Assembly (NCBI RefSeq): GCF_037975245.1
Contig: NC_092568.1
Coordinates: 29,330,001-29,394,000, forward strand
DNA: 64,000 nt
Reading direction: 5' to 3'
Origin: Apostichopus japonicus
Taxonomy: Eukaryota > Echinodermata > Holothuroidea > Aspidochirotida > Stichopodidae
The notes beneath the pieces are model-generated. The model searched no databases. It was given only the letters and a program-made list of their open reading frames with translations, and had not been told where the DNA came from. Both the position numbers and the translations under genes were made by a program. Positions 13,520 through 25,841 of the stretch are shown piece after piece; positions within the stretch are counted from its first letter, which is position 1; the number at the start of each line of letters is the position of its first letter.

Positions 13520-13918
13520 TTCTCTAAATGTTTTCTGTCTTTACACGAGAAATGTCACCGAAGAGATACCATTCAGCCCTCTGTTGAGTTGTTGTTAGTA
13601 GCCCACAATACAAGCGGATATACGGCTTTGGCCACTAGCTGCGGTTTGGGAGGGCGCTTTTTGTCATGTTTGTGATTCCGTGCAGCAATGACAAGACCCC
13701 TACTTTTCGTGGTTGATCCCATTTACAACGATGTTCGGGTCTTAACATAAATAAGCAATCCAAGCTAGCCTATTGCCAAGTCTATTCATATTTATTTTAA
13801 AGATATTTATGATCACACTTTTATCACTGGGAACCTTCAAGCTAACTTCAACAGGAAAGACATAACATATATGAGTAGACTATTCCACTGATGGGGATGA
13901 ATCATATGTTACAGTAAA
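13520..13918. promoter_or_regulatory. Candidate bidirectional promoter of C14orf119 and GON7
   Basis: On the minus strand a good donor (GTAAGTT, starting at 13519) marks the end of a probable untranslated first exon of C14orf119 beginning somewhere above 13520. GON7 starts at 13919 on the plus strand. The roughly 400 bases between include a locally GC-richer stretch near 13620-13690. No TATA box stands out. Start sites are inferred, not seen. Confidence 0.4.
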
Positions 13919-16900
13919 ATGGCGGCGTCCATGTTGTCAGCAACTCTCACTACAAAAAATGGTAATTCATCTCAGTTCAGTCAGCCGATCGCTGATAGTT
14001 CCAAGAAGTGCTCTCTTACCATGCTACATAAAGGATTGATTAACATGAAAGAAGACCTTAACCAAATACTAACGGCGCTTGTAGAATCAGAAAAGAATAA
14101 CGATGGAACCACCGATGCTGCAACTAATTCAGATGGTAATAAACTAATACCAGTTTTGCGAGATTTTTCATGTTTTTTTCATTTACTAAAAGATTTTGCA
14201 CAAGTAAATAAATGCATTCTGGTAAGACTAGGTGTGTGTAATATCAGGGTGTAAGGGGTGAGGGGGTTGGGCTGTTAAACTGTTAACTGTGGTAATGCCA
14301 TGGCACATACAATTTTAGGTGCTAGTTATGACGAAAGGTTGGATGGCATACTGTCAGATTCAGTCAACGTTTTAACATGCAAAGAATGTTATGGTGTGTA
14401 AATTTCTCTAGATATTTTTCCCACCTTACATGAAAGAATGTTCAATTATACACATAAAAGACATAATCATGGATTACAGTCACCTACGTCTGGCTCTTTC
14501 AGAATGGTGAAAGCTGAATTCCACAGGAAAACATATTCTACATTACAGGGAAATAATGGAATACACTCATGGGCGTCAACAGGTGGGGGACGGGGGGACA
14601 TGTCCCCCCCACTTTCAAAAGTGGAGGGGATATCATATCATTTGTCCCCCCCACTTTTCAGAGCAGTTATTAAAAAAATCACATGCATATGCGCGATTTT
14701 CTATCACAATTGCTGAACTGATTCAAGTAGAATCTAACTTAAGAATCATTATCAATAAATTGCACTGGAAATTAGAACAGTGCTTGGCCCTTTATCCCCC
14801 TTCCTCTGATATTCACCCTCCCCGCTTCGTCCGAGACCTCTGATAAAAGTTTGTGCGATGTTTGAACGATGTTTTAGAGTGTTTTGTGGAAGCACCCCTT
14901 CTCGCCAGAAATGGAATTCCCCTTGCCCTACACTGTGAATCAGAGAAAACGACGCATTTCAACTTGAAAACAAGTCGAAGACCCCACCAGGAAGGTAATA
15001 TCATATATTTTAGGCCCTACAGACAGTATTCTGCCTGTATGCAGGGTATTATATGATACCAAACTACCGAAAATATTTCGTTTGAGATGGACGCTGTGTA
15101 ATTCGTCTCCCTTGGTGTCAGAACGGCATCTTTCTACCAGTACTTTCTGTCGGAATTTAGTTTTGTGAGACAAAATTTCTCCTCACAGATCTGGTTCTGA
15201 TGTAACTAAAAACGACACAGGAAGGCCGTCTCCTGCGATCTAGGGGGTCTTATGTACCCAAAATTTTCTGGTACGCTACGCGCCAACCAATGGTGGCGCT
15301 CCGCTTAGATAGTATAGTGTCCCCCTCACTTTCTGAAACCTGCTGACGCCCATGAATACACTACCAAATTAAGTAAAAAATTTTAAAATGCAAACAACTG
15401 AAGTAGTTTGAAGTGACAAGTGCAAAATTTGTTTAAGTTATGAAATGTATTACTTAAATTTTTGTATTATTTGGGGGCATTGTGGAAGATTCAAGATTAG
15501 CTCTGGCCAAACAAGTTACCCTCGTAAAAGATAGTTTTCGTAACAAAAAAAATTATGCTAGCATATAGGCAGACTAATGTTAGTCAGTCATAGGCCGAAG
15601 GAACTCTAATAAATGCATCACAGACTGAAAGTCTGTAAATTTGCAGCCAGTGCATCCAATTTTAAGTTGGCAGTCATTGCAACTATTTTTTACTTAAATC
15701 TGCATGCATTTTGTTTTCTTTGGCATAGAGATACCCCTCTCTCACAAAAGAACTTCTTGTTTGATATTTACTGATTATGTCATTAGCTTCTGCTTCAGCC
15801 TTCAGGATTCCTTAATGCATTAGCATCATGCCTACATGTTGACTCATTCATTGTGCGGTACATTTTATTGAATGTGTTTATACTGTTTTTTAAAGCTTAA
15901 AGGTGGTACACAGTAACAGTGCCCACTAATTTGGTATAGCTGCCATGTTTGAGAGTCATATTGTAGCCAGTTTTCTGAATGCAGTTTTAATCCAAGCACA
16001 GTCTTGATGAAACCAGCTAAAATTTAAACAGTGCAATTTTTATCAATGACCTGGTTGATATTTCTGAGATTGAACTGTACTTATGTGCTAATGATTGACA
16101 CTCTATGCACCCATTAGTTCTCCCAGCCTAGATATGGATGTAACAGCTAGTTTGAATAAGCATCTGGACGGGATGAAAGCCTGGGCAATGAAAGGTCACA
16201 TTTGAACGCTCTAAGTGCAAGGCAATGACAATATCAACGAAGAGGACTCCATCCACGAAAAACTAACTTTTTGACACCTTCCAACTGGCACCAAAAGATG
16301 AGCTTGAAATCTAAGGTGTTACTTTTGACAAGAAACTGCTCTGGACAAATACATCTCGACCAGTTCTCGTCGGGCTGGATAGAAGTTAGGTGCACTTAAA
16401 AAAGTTCTAACAAATTGAATTCTGACTGCAGAGCCACTGTCTACAAGACACAAGTCCACAGTGTTATGGAATATGCTTCATTTTGCTGCACGAACGTCTC
16501 TCCGACAACTCTTAGGCAACTTGATAACATCCAGAAGAAGGCACTCAAAATCATTGGTGTTGATGAAAACTCTACCTGTTCAAAGTTATCCATCCCCACT
16601 CAGATTCACAGATGAAAGGTTGCTGTAGTCACCACATTATATAAGATGCACACAAGTGCCTGTCCAAATGTTCTCCAGGCAAGTCAGGTAGTTATAGGAT
16701 AAAACCAAAGGACAGTGCAAAATCAGAGATTTATCATAACGTTAACCTTTAACTGTTCAATTGTTTTTATTGTGAATGTGAAGTTACCGCTTACCAATGT
16801 ACTGTACAGCTAGTACCTGCAACTATTATTTGTGTATTCTGCTGCCGCTTTTATTTGATGAGCACTTGTGTTTAAAGGTGTCATTTATCTTATAATGGTT

Positions 16901-17256
16901 CTGAAAGCAGTGGTTTAGAACATATGTTAAACATATGTCTCTTACAGTCATCCATTTGAGCGATAACTTTCCTCGGTGGCCCTCTCAAAGAGAATGGTAA
17001 TCTCTTTGTGTATAGTAGTTCTTCTTATTGATGGGTTTAATGGTCTGAAAAAACGACCTGGTTTGGTAGAAAAGTAAACAAAACAGCTCTGATCCAAAGT
17101 TTGACAATGTTCTTTATCTCTTTTACTTGTCCTTTAAAAGGAGAGGTCAGTGATAAAGAGGATGAAGATGGTAGCGACCAATTTGACGACAGAAATCAGG
17201 AAAAAAGAAAATCTGAAGAAGAACAAATGGGGGAAAAAAAGCCCAAAGTGAGCTGA
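13919..17256 (+). CDS. GON7: GON7-like subunit of the KEOPS/EKC complex
   Basis: Two exons, 13919-14135 and 17141-17256, join in phase 1 (GAT G|GTAATA ... TTTAAAAG|GAG) and encode 110 residues. An N-terminal Ser/Thr-rich segment leads into a short helix (MLHKGLINMKEDLNQILTAL), then an acidic disordered tail (SDKEDEDGSDQFDD) ending in a basic KKPKVS. Human GON7 has the same order: a helix with a QMKDMV-type core, a long acidic tail, and a lysine/arginine-proline end. GON7 binds LAGE3/OSGEP in the KEOPS complex, which makes t6A37 in tRNA. Small disordered proteins are easy to mismatch, so the name is moderate. The intron holds a hAT-like element and a decayed LINE. An extra small exon in the 3-kb intron cannot be excluded. 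Confidence 0.55.
14568..15354 (+). mobile_element. hAT-like non-autonomous element, copy 1 (GON7 intron)
   Basis: The element begins CATGGGCGTCAACAGGT and ends CCTGCTGACGCCCATG, giving terminal inverted repeats of about 16 bp. An 8-bp target duplication AATACACT lies at 14560-14567 and 15355-15362. It is 787 bp long with no transposase frame. The shared subterminal module lies inverted at about 15221-15315, near the right end. The whole element is a near-identical inverted copy of 22495-23290. An 8-bp duplication is characteristic of hAT (also P) elements. Confidence 0.9.
16039..16690 (+). pseudogene. Decayed non-LTR retrotransposon reverse-transcriptase fragment
   Basis: Translated in shifting frames, it begins FINDLVDIS and continues to LYLCAND, then CTLYAP after a one-base slip. 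This is a worn form of the RT motif around YADD. Further on come HLDGMKAWA, VTFDKKLLW, GALKKVL, VYKTQVHSVMEYAS, LDNIQKKALKIIG and VTTLYKMHTSACP, the usual C-terminal tail of CR1/Jockey/RTE-type LINE proteins. Several stops and frameshifts make it non-functional. It is a 5'-truncated relic in the GON7 intron. Confidence 0.8.
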
Positions 17257-19430
17257 TGTGTCCTGAAGATCCTGGACAAATGAACATGTAACAATGAAGA
17301 ACAGCTGGGCTAACCGCTTTGATGTTTCCAGAAAGTTCAACCGGTGGCCTTCAGTCCTTTGACAACATTTTGTGAGGTTTATGAATTACTCTAAGCATCC
17401 TTGACAGTTTTCCCAACTAAGGTTTTGTCAGATCTGAAGGTATTTGTAACAGTTAATGGATGCCTTACTCACAGTCACTCTAGGAATTGTTCCCCTGCTT
17501 GGTGTTTGGGCTGGACTTTTTTTATTTTGTTTGTGTAATGGTATCTGTTGAGTGAGACTGTGAAGATGTAGTTTACCCTATGCAAAGATCATGTAATCAT
17601 GAAAAGATACATCAAGACTGAAATAGCAATCTTGTAGCTGGATTATGCTTTAAAATTAAAATAAGATTGATTTCATGTTTTTGATGAATCTTGTACCAGA
17701 TCATATTAAAGCTGTTATGTTTTAAGATAAAGCATGTAGCATTAGGAAGAATGAAATCAACTTGATTTGTTAGTGCTCATAACATGTTATCAGTATTGAA
17801 CCCAGATTTATGTGTGTACTTTCTATTCAAATTATTTCCAGACAGTGAGGAGTGTTTCATTCAATAACTTAATGTTTCATAGAAGGAAAATACTTTGAGA
17901 AGGAAACACAGTAAGTTGACCATACTTATGTGACTATCGTTCAACCCTCTAGCCTATTTGATATTCTGATATCATTTGAGTCTGGTTACAGTATGTTACT
18001 GTCTGTCATCAACAGATGAATTGGAAATATTTTGTGAAGAAGAATTGGTAGTGTGAGGGAGTGCATGCATGCAATTTTGTATAATAATATATTAAAACAC
18101 ATACTGCCATTTTTACTTTGAGGATTATATACATCATTCTTAATCCTATTGAACTTCCCGGTTACAAAGTCAATTGACAAATGTATTGGTCTGTACAAAC
18201 ATCACAGAGTATTGCACAATTAGCTGGAAGAAGTGTCACCATTAACAATGACAATAACAACTGTCTTCATTTCTAACATCCTAATGATGCTAGTCGCAGT
18301 TTCCACATCAGCTGCAGAAGTGCATGTGAAGAATGTTGAGTTTATTATCCATCATAATCTGTTGTGACTAGTTTAGCAGCCAGCTTACTGTATGTTTCGG
18401 TATGTTCTGATTTTTTAATGTTCGAAGGGAGATGTACTGTACATGCACTTACAAGAGTACATTCCGTAAGGTTGCAGACTTTAAGGAGACACAAAGCCAA
18501 CCATCACTATTTTGTCTATGTGATAGAAATAGCTGTAATAAACTACTTCCCCAAACTGATGAGAAAAATCTTATTTCATCTGAAAGATATCAAAGTATTA
18601 ATGTTCCAGCACATACACACACAAGGCTGAGGACTTGATCAAGTCTAAATATGACATCATCAAGCCACATGTGCTCCAATTTGTGTTGTTTTTCTCTATT
18701 TATGACAATCTTTATTTTCTGTAACGGAGATGGATTTTGCAAATGCTGAAATGAAAGATATTGAGAATGTTCTTGACATGTTCTGATGATAGCATTGGTT
18801 TCAGTGTCAGCGCTGTTAACCTTTTATGTAGAAAATTATATGAAGTGTAAAAACAGAGAGAAAGTAAAAGGTTCCATTTCCTAGCAGCACTCTTAGATCA
18901 CAGATTTACAAAATTACAGCTCCCACATATAACTTTTTTGCACTTTCTTTGGAAGAGTTGTTCATCCCAAATGTCATATGATCTAAATATGACGGTTGGG
19001 TTTGTGCCTCCTTTACCAAATATACCCTCCAACCAGGGTTTGGTGGATCATCGCAACAGTTTCAAGGCATATCAGCGTGAAAAATAAAAAAATATATATG
19101 GAGCCTTATAAAAAGCCAAATTTTAAGCAAGCACATAAAATTCTTTTTATTGAAAGGATTCGACCACTAATGGACCCATAGGTTTTTCTGGGATCAGTCA
19201 AATCTTCTGAACAGCCAGATTAAAATGTATCTGTTTTTATGAGTTCCAAGAAAGTGAATAAATACTTGGTTAGAAAATTGAAGATATTACATACATTTTA
19301 TTTATTGTTTCATTACTACAAGTAAAAGTAACTTTTAAGAAGCCCAACATACCACTCTGCTGCCTCAAACCACCAAATCTACATTTGGAATTTTTAGCTG
19401 GAGCTTTTATAGGATTATATTTTAATGCTG
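17257..19430. other. GON7 3' region, no further gene seen
   Basis: Should contain the GON7 3' untranslated region. Short open frames here show no domain, splice-site support or recognisable similarity. Confidence 0.5.
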
Positions 19431-20370
19431 CATACACAAATTTGTGTGTATGTACATATGTGTTTAGGTATGTGTGTGTATATGTATGCGTGTGTATGTA
19501 TGTAATGTATGTGTGTGTGCATTTGTGAAGCCCAGCTTGTAAACACGATATCTGTAGAAGGTTATTTTAAATTTCATATTTGGTGTGGAAGGAAGTACCA
19601 TTGTTGAGATCAAAGGTCATTTGGGGTCACCAGGGGTCAAATTGTGAAATCCTTGTAAACAGGATATCTCAAGAAGGTAAGCTTGGGCAGATCTCATATT
19701 AATATGTATATGAACCACATTAATTACAACAAGACTGTAGTTTTTGTGGGAGGTCCAAGGTCATTTGGGATCACCAGGGGGTCATATTGTGAAAACCTTT
19801 TAAACATGATATCTCAAGAAGGGAAGCTTGGTCAGGCCTGGCATTAGAGGTGTAGAAGTTCTACATTGAGTACAAGAAGCTTATTGTTTTTGGTGGCAGT
19901 CAAATGTATTTTGGGGTCATCAGAGGTCAAATTGTGAAAACTTTGTAAACATGATATCTCAATATTGGAAGCTTGGGCAGATCTCATACTTGGTATGAAG
20001 GTGTATAACATTAGTATAACAAGCCTATTGATGTTGGTGGAGGTCAAAGGTCATTTGAAGTCAACAAATGCCAAACATTTACTTCACTCCCCTCTTACCT
20101 GTCTCTCTACACTAACGCACCTACCTAAACATAATATTGCAAGGGAAGCTTGGACAGATCGCATATTTGGTATGTAATTGTACCACATTGAGTACAAGAA
20201 GCCTAATTTTGTGGGCGGAGGTCAATGGTCGTTTTAGTTCACCAGGGGTCAAATTGTGAGAACCATGTTTTACACAATATTCAACAAGGGCAGATGTCAT
20301 ATTTAGTATGTTGATGTATCACATTTAGTATAAGAAGCGTGTCGTTGAGGTCAATGGCCATTTCAGGACA
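19430..20370 (+). repeat. DR1-containing tandem repeat, forward copy
   Basis: It opens with a TG-rich head (GTGTGTGCATTTGTGAAGCC at about 19510) and about six diverged units of 110-145 bases follow. Each has CATGATATCTCAAGAAGG-like, GAAGCTTGGGCAGATC, AGTACAAGAAGCC and GGTCAAAGGTCATTTGGGGT-like words. The unit is the reverse complement of that at 10.6-11.1 kb. A perfect AGGTCAAAGGTCA is at 20041-20053 and a one-mismatch copy at 19607-19619. Confidence 0.85.
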
Positions 20371-20411
20371 GCCTGTGTCATTGTGAATTTATTCTTTGTC
20401 ACATCACTGTT

Positions 20412-20456
20412 TTGCTAAGATCTTGCTAAGATCTTGCTAAGATCTTGCTAAGATCA
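20412..20456. repeat. 11-bp minisatellite GCTAAGATCTT
   Basis: Four tandem copies of GCTAAGATCTT or its end, with one more GCTAAGATC nearby at about 20472. Confidence 0.9.
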
Positions 20457-20950
20457 GCTTTACACTGTTTTGCTAAGATCAAGTTGTACACTCTTACTAT
20501 ACATTACGGCAGATTCATAAAGAAAACTGCCCATGTTACATCATCGAAACTACAATGCATGGGCTCGGACCGTGCTGAGCCGGGGCCCGACCAAAAGCCC
20601 CCCCCCCCCCCCGCTGTACTGATGCACAGAAAAGGGTACCTCTTTGGATAGGGAAGGCCCGTTTTTACTGGGAAAGAAAAACTCATGAAAGACTGAATGT
20701 TGTTTCCCACTCATACAACTTGTAAGATGTATCTAGAAGCCGAATTTCTCAATCCACATTCCATGGTATATAGTTACAAAAAATGTGTATAGCTTTGTTG
20801 ATATTATTGTTCTGTCATATCTCTTGATGTATTTTAGCATTAAAACATATTTTTCAGCTGGAAACAATGTGTAAATGCTAAATGGCCTTTCAAATGTTCT
20901 AAACCAAGACCCCCTGCATTGACCCTGCATAAATTCTTAGACCTTGGACC

Positions 20951-21329
20951 CATGGGCGTCCGCAAGGAGGGGCAATGGGGGGGGGGGCACTTGAAAAATA
21001 AGTTAAACATGTGACATTTCAATAATTTCACCCAACCAACAGTTCTCTAGTTATGTTCATTGCATACGGACCCATAACGCATTACTGAAATTATTGAAAG
21101 TCAAAATCCTTAGACGAGATCTCAAAATAACCGATGTGTAAATGCAACTTGAAACGCCCGGGAAGTATCTTTTCCGACGATCTAGGAGTATTTTTTGGCC
21201 AAAAAAAAATCGGGCTACACTCCGCGCCAACTGATGGTGGCGCTCCGCTTAGATAGTATCAGATAGTGTGTTACACCATGACCTACTGATTCCCCCCACC
21301 CCTTGTGAATATTTCTGCGGACGCCCTTG
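20951..21329 (-). mobile_element. hAT-like non-autonomous element, 379 bp
   Basis: Ends are CATGGGCGTCCGCAAGG and CTGCGGACGCCCTTG. The flanks CTTGGACC (20943-20950) and CTTCGACC (21330-21337) are an 8-bp duplication with one mismatch. The shared module lies inverted at about 21161-21258, its invariant head facing the right end. Just outside, a further hAT-like end (the reverse complement of CAGTGGCGTAACGATGGG) lies at about 21382-21399. Confidence 0.75.
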
Positions 21330-22494
21330 CTTCGACCTCCTGATAGGGGGACCCCTTGGGCCAGGAGCCGGCTCCCCAGGCCCATCGTTACGCCACTGCT
21401 TGAGGTCACAATCGTTACAAATCGAACAAAAGGCATATACCTTTTCAAACCAAATCAACAACTTAATCTATTAGTTTTAATTGATCAATGCACAAAAATA
21501 CCATGAAATAGTAACATCCATTGATGTTATCTGACAAGAAAGTTTAAAACCAAAGCAGACACATCGTCACCCAGTCATCATCATGTATGGTGTATTAATT
21601 TCGATCAAGTGTCATATTGAAATTTTCCATACCCACCTTCCACTCCCCATGGAGGCAATATCCTCATTAAAAGTGAGACTTTTATGAAATATTTCAAATA
21701 TTTAGTATAAATAACCAAGCATCATTACTTTGACCTTTACGTTGACCTTGTTATTTGTACAAAAAAAAACAGATCAATATAAATACTAGGAATGCCGAAA
21801 CGATGAAAACAAACGTGTCCTTATGATTGTTTTCTATTAATTTTGGTTGATTAATCGTTTTTATATTATTTTGTTGTACATCGATCTTCCTTCACAAATG
21901 TCGAGAAATAATGTCACGTAGATCAAAACCACCCTCGATCACGCAATGAATTGTTGTTTTTCTAATTGATTCGTGTATTTATACGTAGTAGGGTGGACAA
22001 CCTGGCCTATAAGTTAAACCGAATGGCAGCGCAGCTTTCTTCGTGTGTATCTTACTGAATGAAAGAAACCGGATAAGAGAAGGGGTATAGAACACCATTC
22101 TCAGAATTGGACAAAGTGATCAAATATTTCGATAAAGTAAAATTTGTATATTGCACTCTATTGTGTTGAGAAGTAAATCTCTTAATTATGCAGTTGTGCC
22201 CTTAGAATAAGTCAAACTACAAATATCGAATACTTCTTTATGCATGTGATTATTACTGATATGAAAAAAAGTGTTTGGGCGACGAAATTCAGTTGATGCA
22301 AAGTCTAGGAGTTGAAAGGGCGAATGGTGGAAGAGGACACAGGGGCGGGGCGGGAGCCTGGGGTGCAAGCGAAGAAAATGCACAAGAGATTATCGTTACT
22401 TGACTGTATGTGTATTTGGTGCTCTCAACATACCCACTGTCCTGCCATTTTGTTACCATTCCTTCTGCGGACTCAGCAGCCTGAGCTCTATGTA

Positions 22495-23290
22495 CATGGG
22501 CGTCAGCAGGTTTCAAAAAGTGAGGGGGACACTATACTATCTAAGCGGAGCGCCACCATTGGTTGGCGCGTAGCGTACCAGAAAATTGTGGGTACATAAG
22601 ACCCCCTAGATCGCAGGAGACGGCCTTCCTGAGTCGTTTTTAGTTACATCAGAACAAGATCTGTGAGGAGAAATTTTGTCTCACAAAACTAAATTCCGAC
22701 AGAAAGTACTGGTAGGAAGATGCCGTTCTGACACCAAGGGAGACGAATTACACAGCGTCCATCTCAAACGAAATATTTTCGGTAGTTTGGTATCATATAA
22801 TATCCTGCATATTGGCAGAATACTGTCTGTAGGGCCTAAAATATATGATATTACCTTCCTGGTGGGGTCTTCGCCTTGTTTTCAAGTTGAAATGCGTCGT
22901 TGTTTTCTCTGATTCACAGTGTAGGGCAAGGGGAATTCCATTTCTGGCGAGAAGGGGTGCTTCCACAAAACACTCTAAAACATCGTTCAAACATCGCACA
23001 AACTTTTATCAGAGGTCTCGGACGAAGCGGGGAGGGTGAATATCGGAGGAAGGGGGATAAAGGGCCAAGCACTGTTCTAATTTCCAGTGCAATTTATAGA
23101 TAATGATTCTTAAGTTAGATTCTACTTGAATCAGCTCAGCAATTGTGATAGAAAATCGCGCATATGCATGTGATTTTTTTAATAACTGCTCTGAAAAGTG
23201 GGTGGGACAAATGATATGATATCCCCTCCACTTTTGAAAGTGGGGGGGACTTGTCCCCCCCCCCCCGTCCCCCACCTGTTGACGCCCATG
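22495..23290 (-). mobile_element. hAT-like non-autonomous element, copy 2
   Basis: Begins CATGGGCGTCAGCAGG and ends CCTGTTGACGCCCATG, with target duplication TCTATGTA at 22487-22494 and 23291-23298. It is 796 bp. It is the reverse complement of 14568-15354 over its whole length with few differences, so both insertions are young or have been homogenised. The module lies at about 22535-22632. All open frames within it are mirrored in copy 1 but show no transposase motif. Confidence 0.9.
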
Positions 23291-23299
23291 TCTATGTAA

Positions 23300-25597
23300 C
23301 ACATCATGATTTTCGCGCGTCATGCGGCACTGAACCCATCCATACCCATACACGTTCAGTTTACACGGTGATATACCTTACCATTTCCTGTTGCATGTAC
23401 CGCCAACGGTTCTTAGAGTCGAGAGATGGTATTACACTTTTCTGTTTTCATACTCGGTGTTGTGTTTCATATTTATCACCATAGAACCGTAGAAACGGTT
23501 TCTTATTGCCACGGGCATTATAACGCTAATTATGAGTGTTGATAAACCCCAACCGACATATAGACATATATATAGCAGCCCTCATTATAAAGGAAGTTCA
23601 ACAACGTCGTGAGAAACGTACGTTGACATATATTGCAAACGATGCCATGAAAATGGTAAACCGTACTAGCGCTCGGCCATGCATGGAATTCTAGGAAGTG
23701 ACAGGGTAATCATAATGAACTCTTCTGTTTTTGTTATACTTCTATGACCTGTCTGATGGTTAATTATACCACCATATATACATATATATATATAAATATT
23801 GTTGCTCCACGAGGCGCAGTGTAGGAAAATTCGTAGTTTTGGTTTCGTTGAATGGAACTAATTAATTAGTACCGCTCTTTATTCGTGATGACTCGGATAT
23901 CAAGATCAACAGTCACAAATATAGACTGAAATTTGACTCCAGTCCCTTCATAAATCAGCATCTCGTATCTGGCCTATATACCGGATATTCATAATTGTAC
24001 TGCATGTTAGTATCAACACTTAATTTATATCAGCATAAAGTGAATTTAAACAGAATTAAAATTGAGGCTAGTACAATGACACCTCATCCCCACCCCCACC
24101 CCTATCAAAAGTTATCAACAAATTGATCTTGCATGTCGAGTCTTCCCGGTGGAAGATTCACATTATTAAAAGTATGTATTACACACGTGCCGTAAACACG
24201 CACTTATCAGGATGTTTCATGCAGGAAATGACACGCATGATGACAGCTGAAAACGCAGTGAAGAAAATATCGCGTGACGACTACATAAATCAGAGGATTT
24301 CCATATTTTTGTATTTGCAATGAAATTAGGTGAAATTTGAAAACGTGAAATTGCCATCATAAATTCAATATTTTGCTAATAAGCATGATCTGTCAAGTTT
24401 GCAACTAGTAGAGTCCTTGATGCTTGGCCGATTCTTTTCAAAGTACACTAGTGAGACAAAGCTTGATCACAGTTCTGATATAACGGGACTTTGGCTATAA
24501 CAGTTTATTCATTCAGTAAACTCATCATTAGCGCCTGTTTTCTTTTTTCGTGTATGTTTTTTAATTGAGGTTTCCCAGTGCGAAAGACTTCAGAATAGGT
24601 AACCATACATGCATGGTTCTGTGACAGCCTAACAGCTTTTGGTTTTTGGTTAATTCCTGGGCTAAAGGATCCTTCAATTATTATTATTATTTGTGCTAAT
24701 AGTCTAAACCTCTCCACAATGACTTCCAACAACAGATGCAGATTAAGAGCTTAAGACCTCTACGAAATATCAGGTAGGAACTTGTTTTTATTAAATCCCT
24801 AAATATTGAATATGTACAACAGATTCTGGTGACCTTTCAGTATGAAGGCGAATAAAATAACTTTGTACCCTGAACCCATCCTGAAATATAAGTCTTTAAA
24901 TAAACAACATGATTATTTCCCACTTGTCGTCCGTTTCTAAACGTTACAAATTACGAGGCCAAATATAACTAGAAATATGTTTTTAAAATGGCCGTTTACA
25001 CATGTTTGCGGAAGAACAATGAAAAACCAAGGGAATCCGTGCGTGACATTTCAGCTCTGTGTGTATATAACCAGGGAGTTGTTATAACTATTCCCTGGTA
25101 TATAACACATCGACAAGGACTATACTATATATTCAGATAGGTAAAGGACTGCATCGCTGAAGTGAGAAATTATTCTGTTTATACAGATGTGCGGAGTTTA
25201 TTTTACTAAGAAGATTGCTATTCAGGGTGTCTATCTCTTTGCGGGTTTTCACACTCTCTTTGTACCATTGATTTAGAGTTTACCGCCCGTCGGTGCAAAC
25301 CAGCCACATTTCTCACTGACGGACGAACGATAGTTGCAGCTTATTTATTATAACACCTGCGCTATAAGGTTAAACACGACTGAATTATGTATACTGCATG
25401 TGCATATAGTGTTTGAAATGTTATATTTTTTGGACGTTGATAAATAGTATTATGTAAGTTAACGTGGAATACACAGTCGGTTACGGAATCGAGGGATTGT
25501 CCTGCTGCAGGAGTCAACAGCCAGCAGGGTGCAAGGGTGGTGTTTGTATTTCATTGATTCCTCGCTACATGACAGGCCTGTGGTAAAGCAATCGAAC
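23300..25597. other. Region with no recognised gene
   Basis: Contains short TA-rich runs near 23780 and no supported exon. A GAGGCGCAG fragment near 23811 resembles the fold-back at 4941-5081. A palindrome lies at 25064-25104. Confidence 0.5.
25064..25104. repeat. TATA-flanked CCAGGGAGTTGTTATAAC palindrome
   Basis: A near-perfect palindrome of the form TATAACCAGGGAGTTGTTATAAC then TATTCCCTGGTATA, bounded by TATA. It is related to 13396-13450 and consistent with a very small fold-back element. Confidence 0.75.
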
Positions 25598-25841
25598 ATG
25601 GTGAGTGTTGATCATATATACTTGCATTATAATAAAGGCCTTCCGTAGACAGAAATTTGTCAAGTTAAAAACTTTTCAGTTGGACAGTTAATATCAGATT
25701 TACATGAAGTCGTCGAGGTTTTCTGTTAATTCTTGAAGAACAACTACAGTCTCAAGCCAGTGACGTGCATTGACGGGGAAGGTGGCGGTAAGGGAGGGGG
25801 GGGGGCGGTAGGGAAATGTTATATATAGATAGGGACATGAA

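Noticed and set aside
14940..15173. Frame beginning MSHKTKFRQKVL, seen again at 22676
   Set aside because: Present in both because they are copies of one hAT-like element; no transposase or other domain motif.
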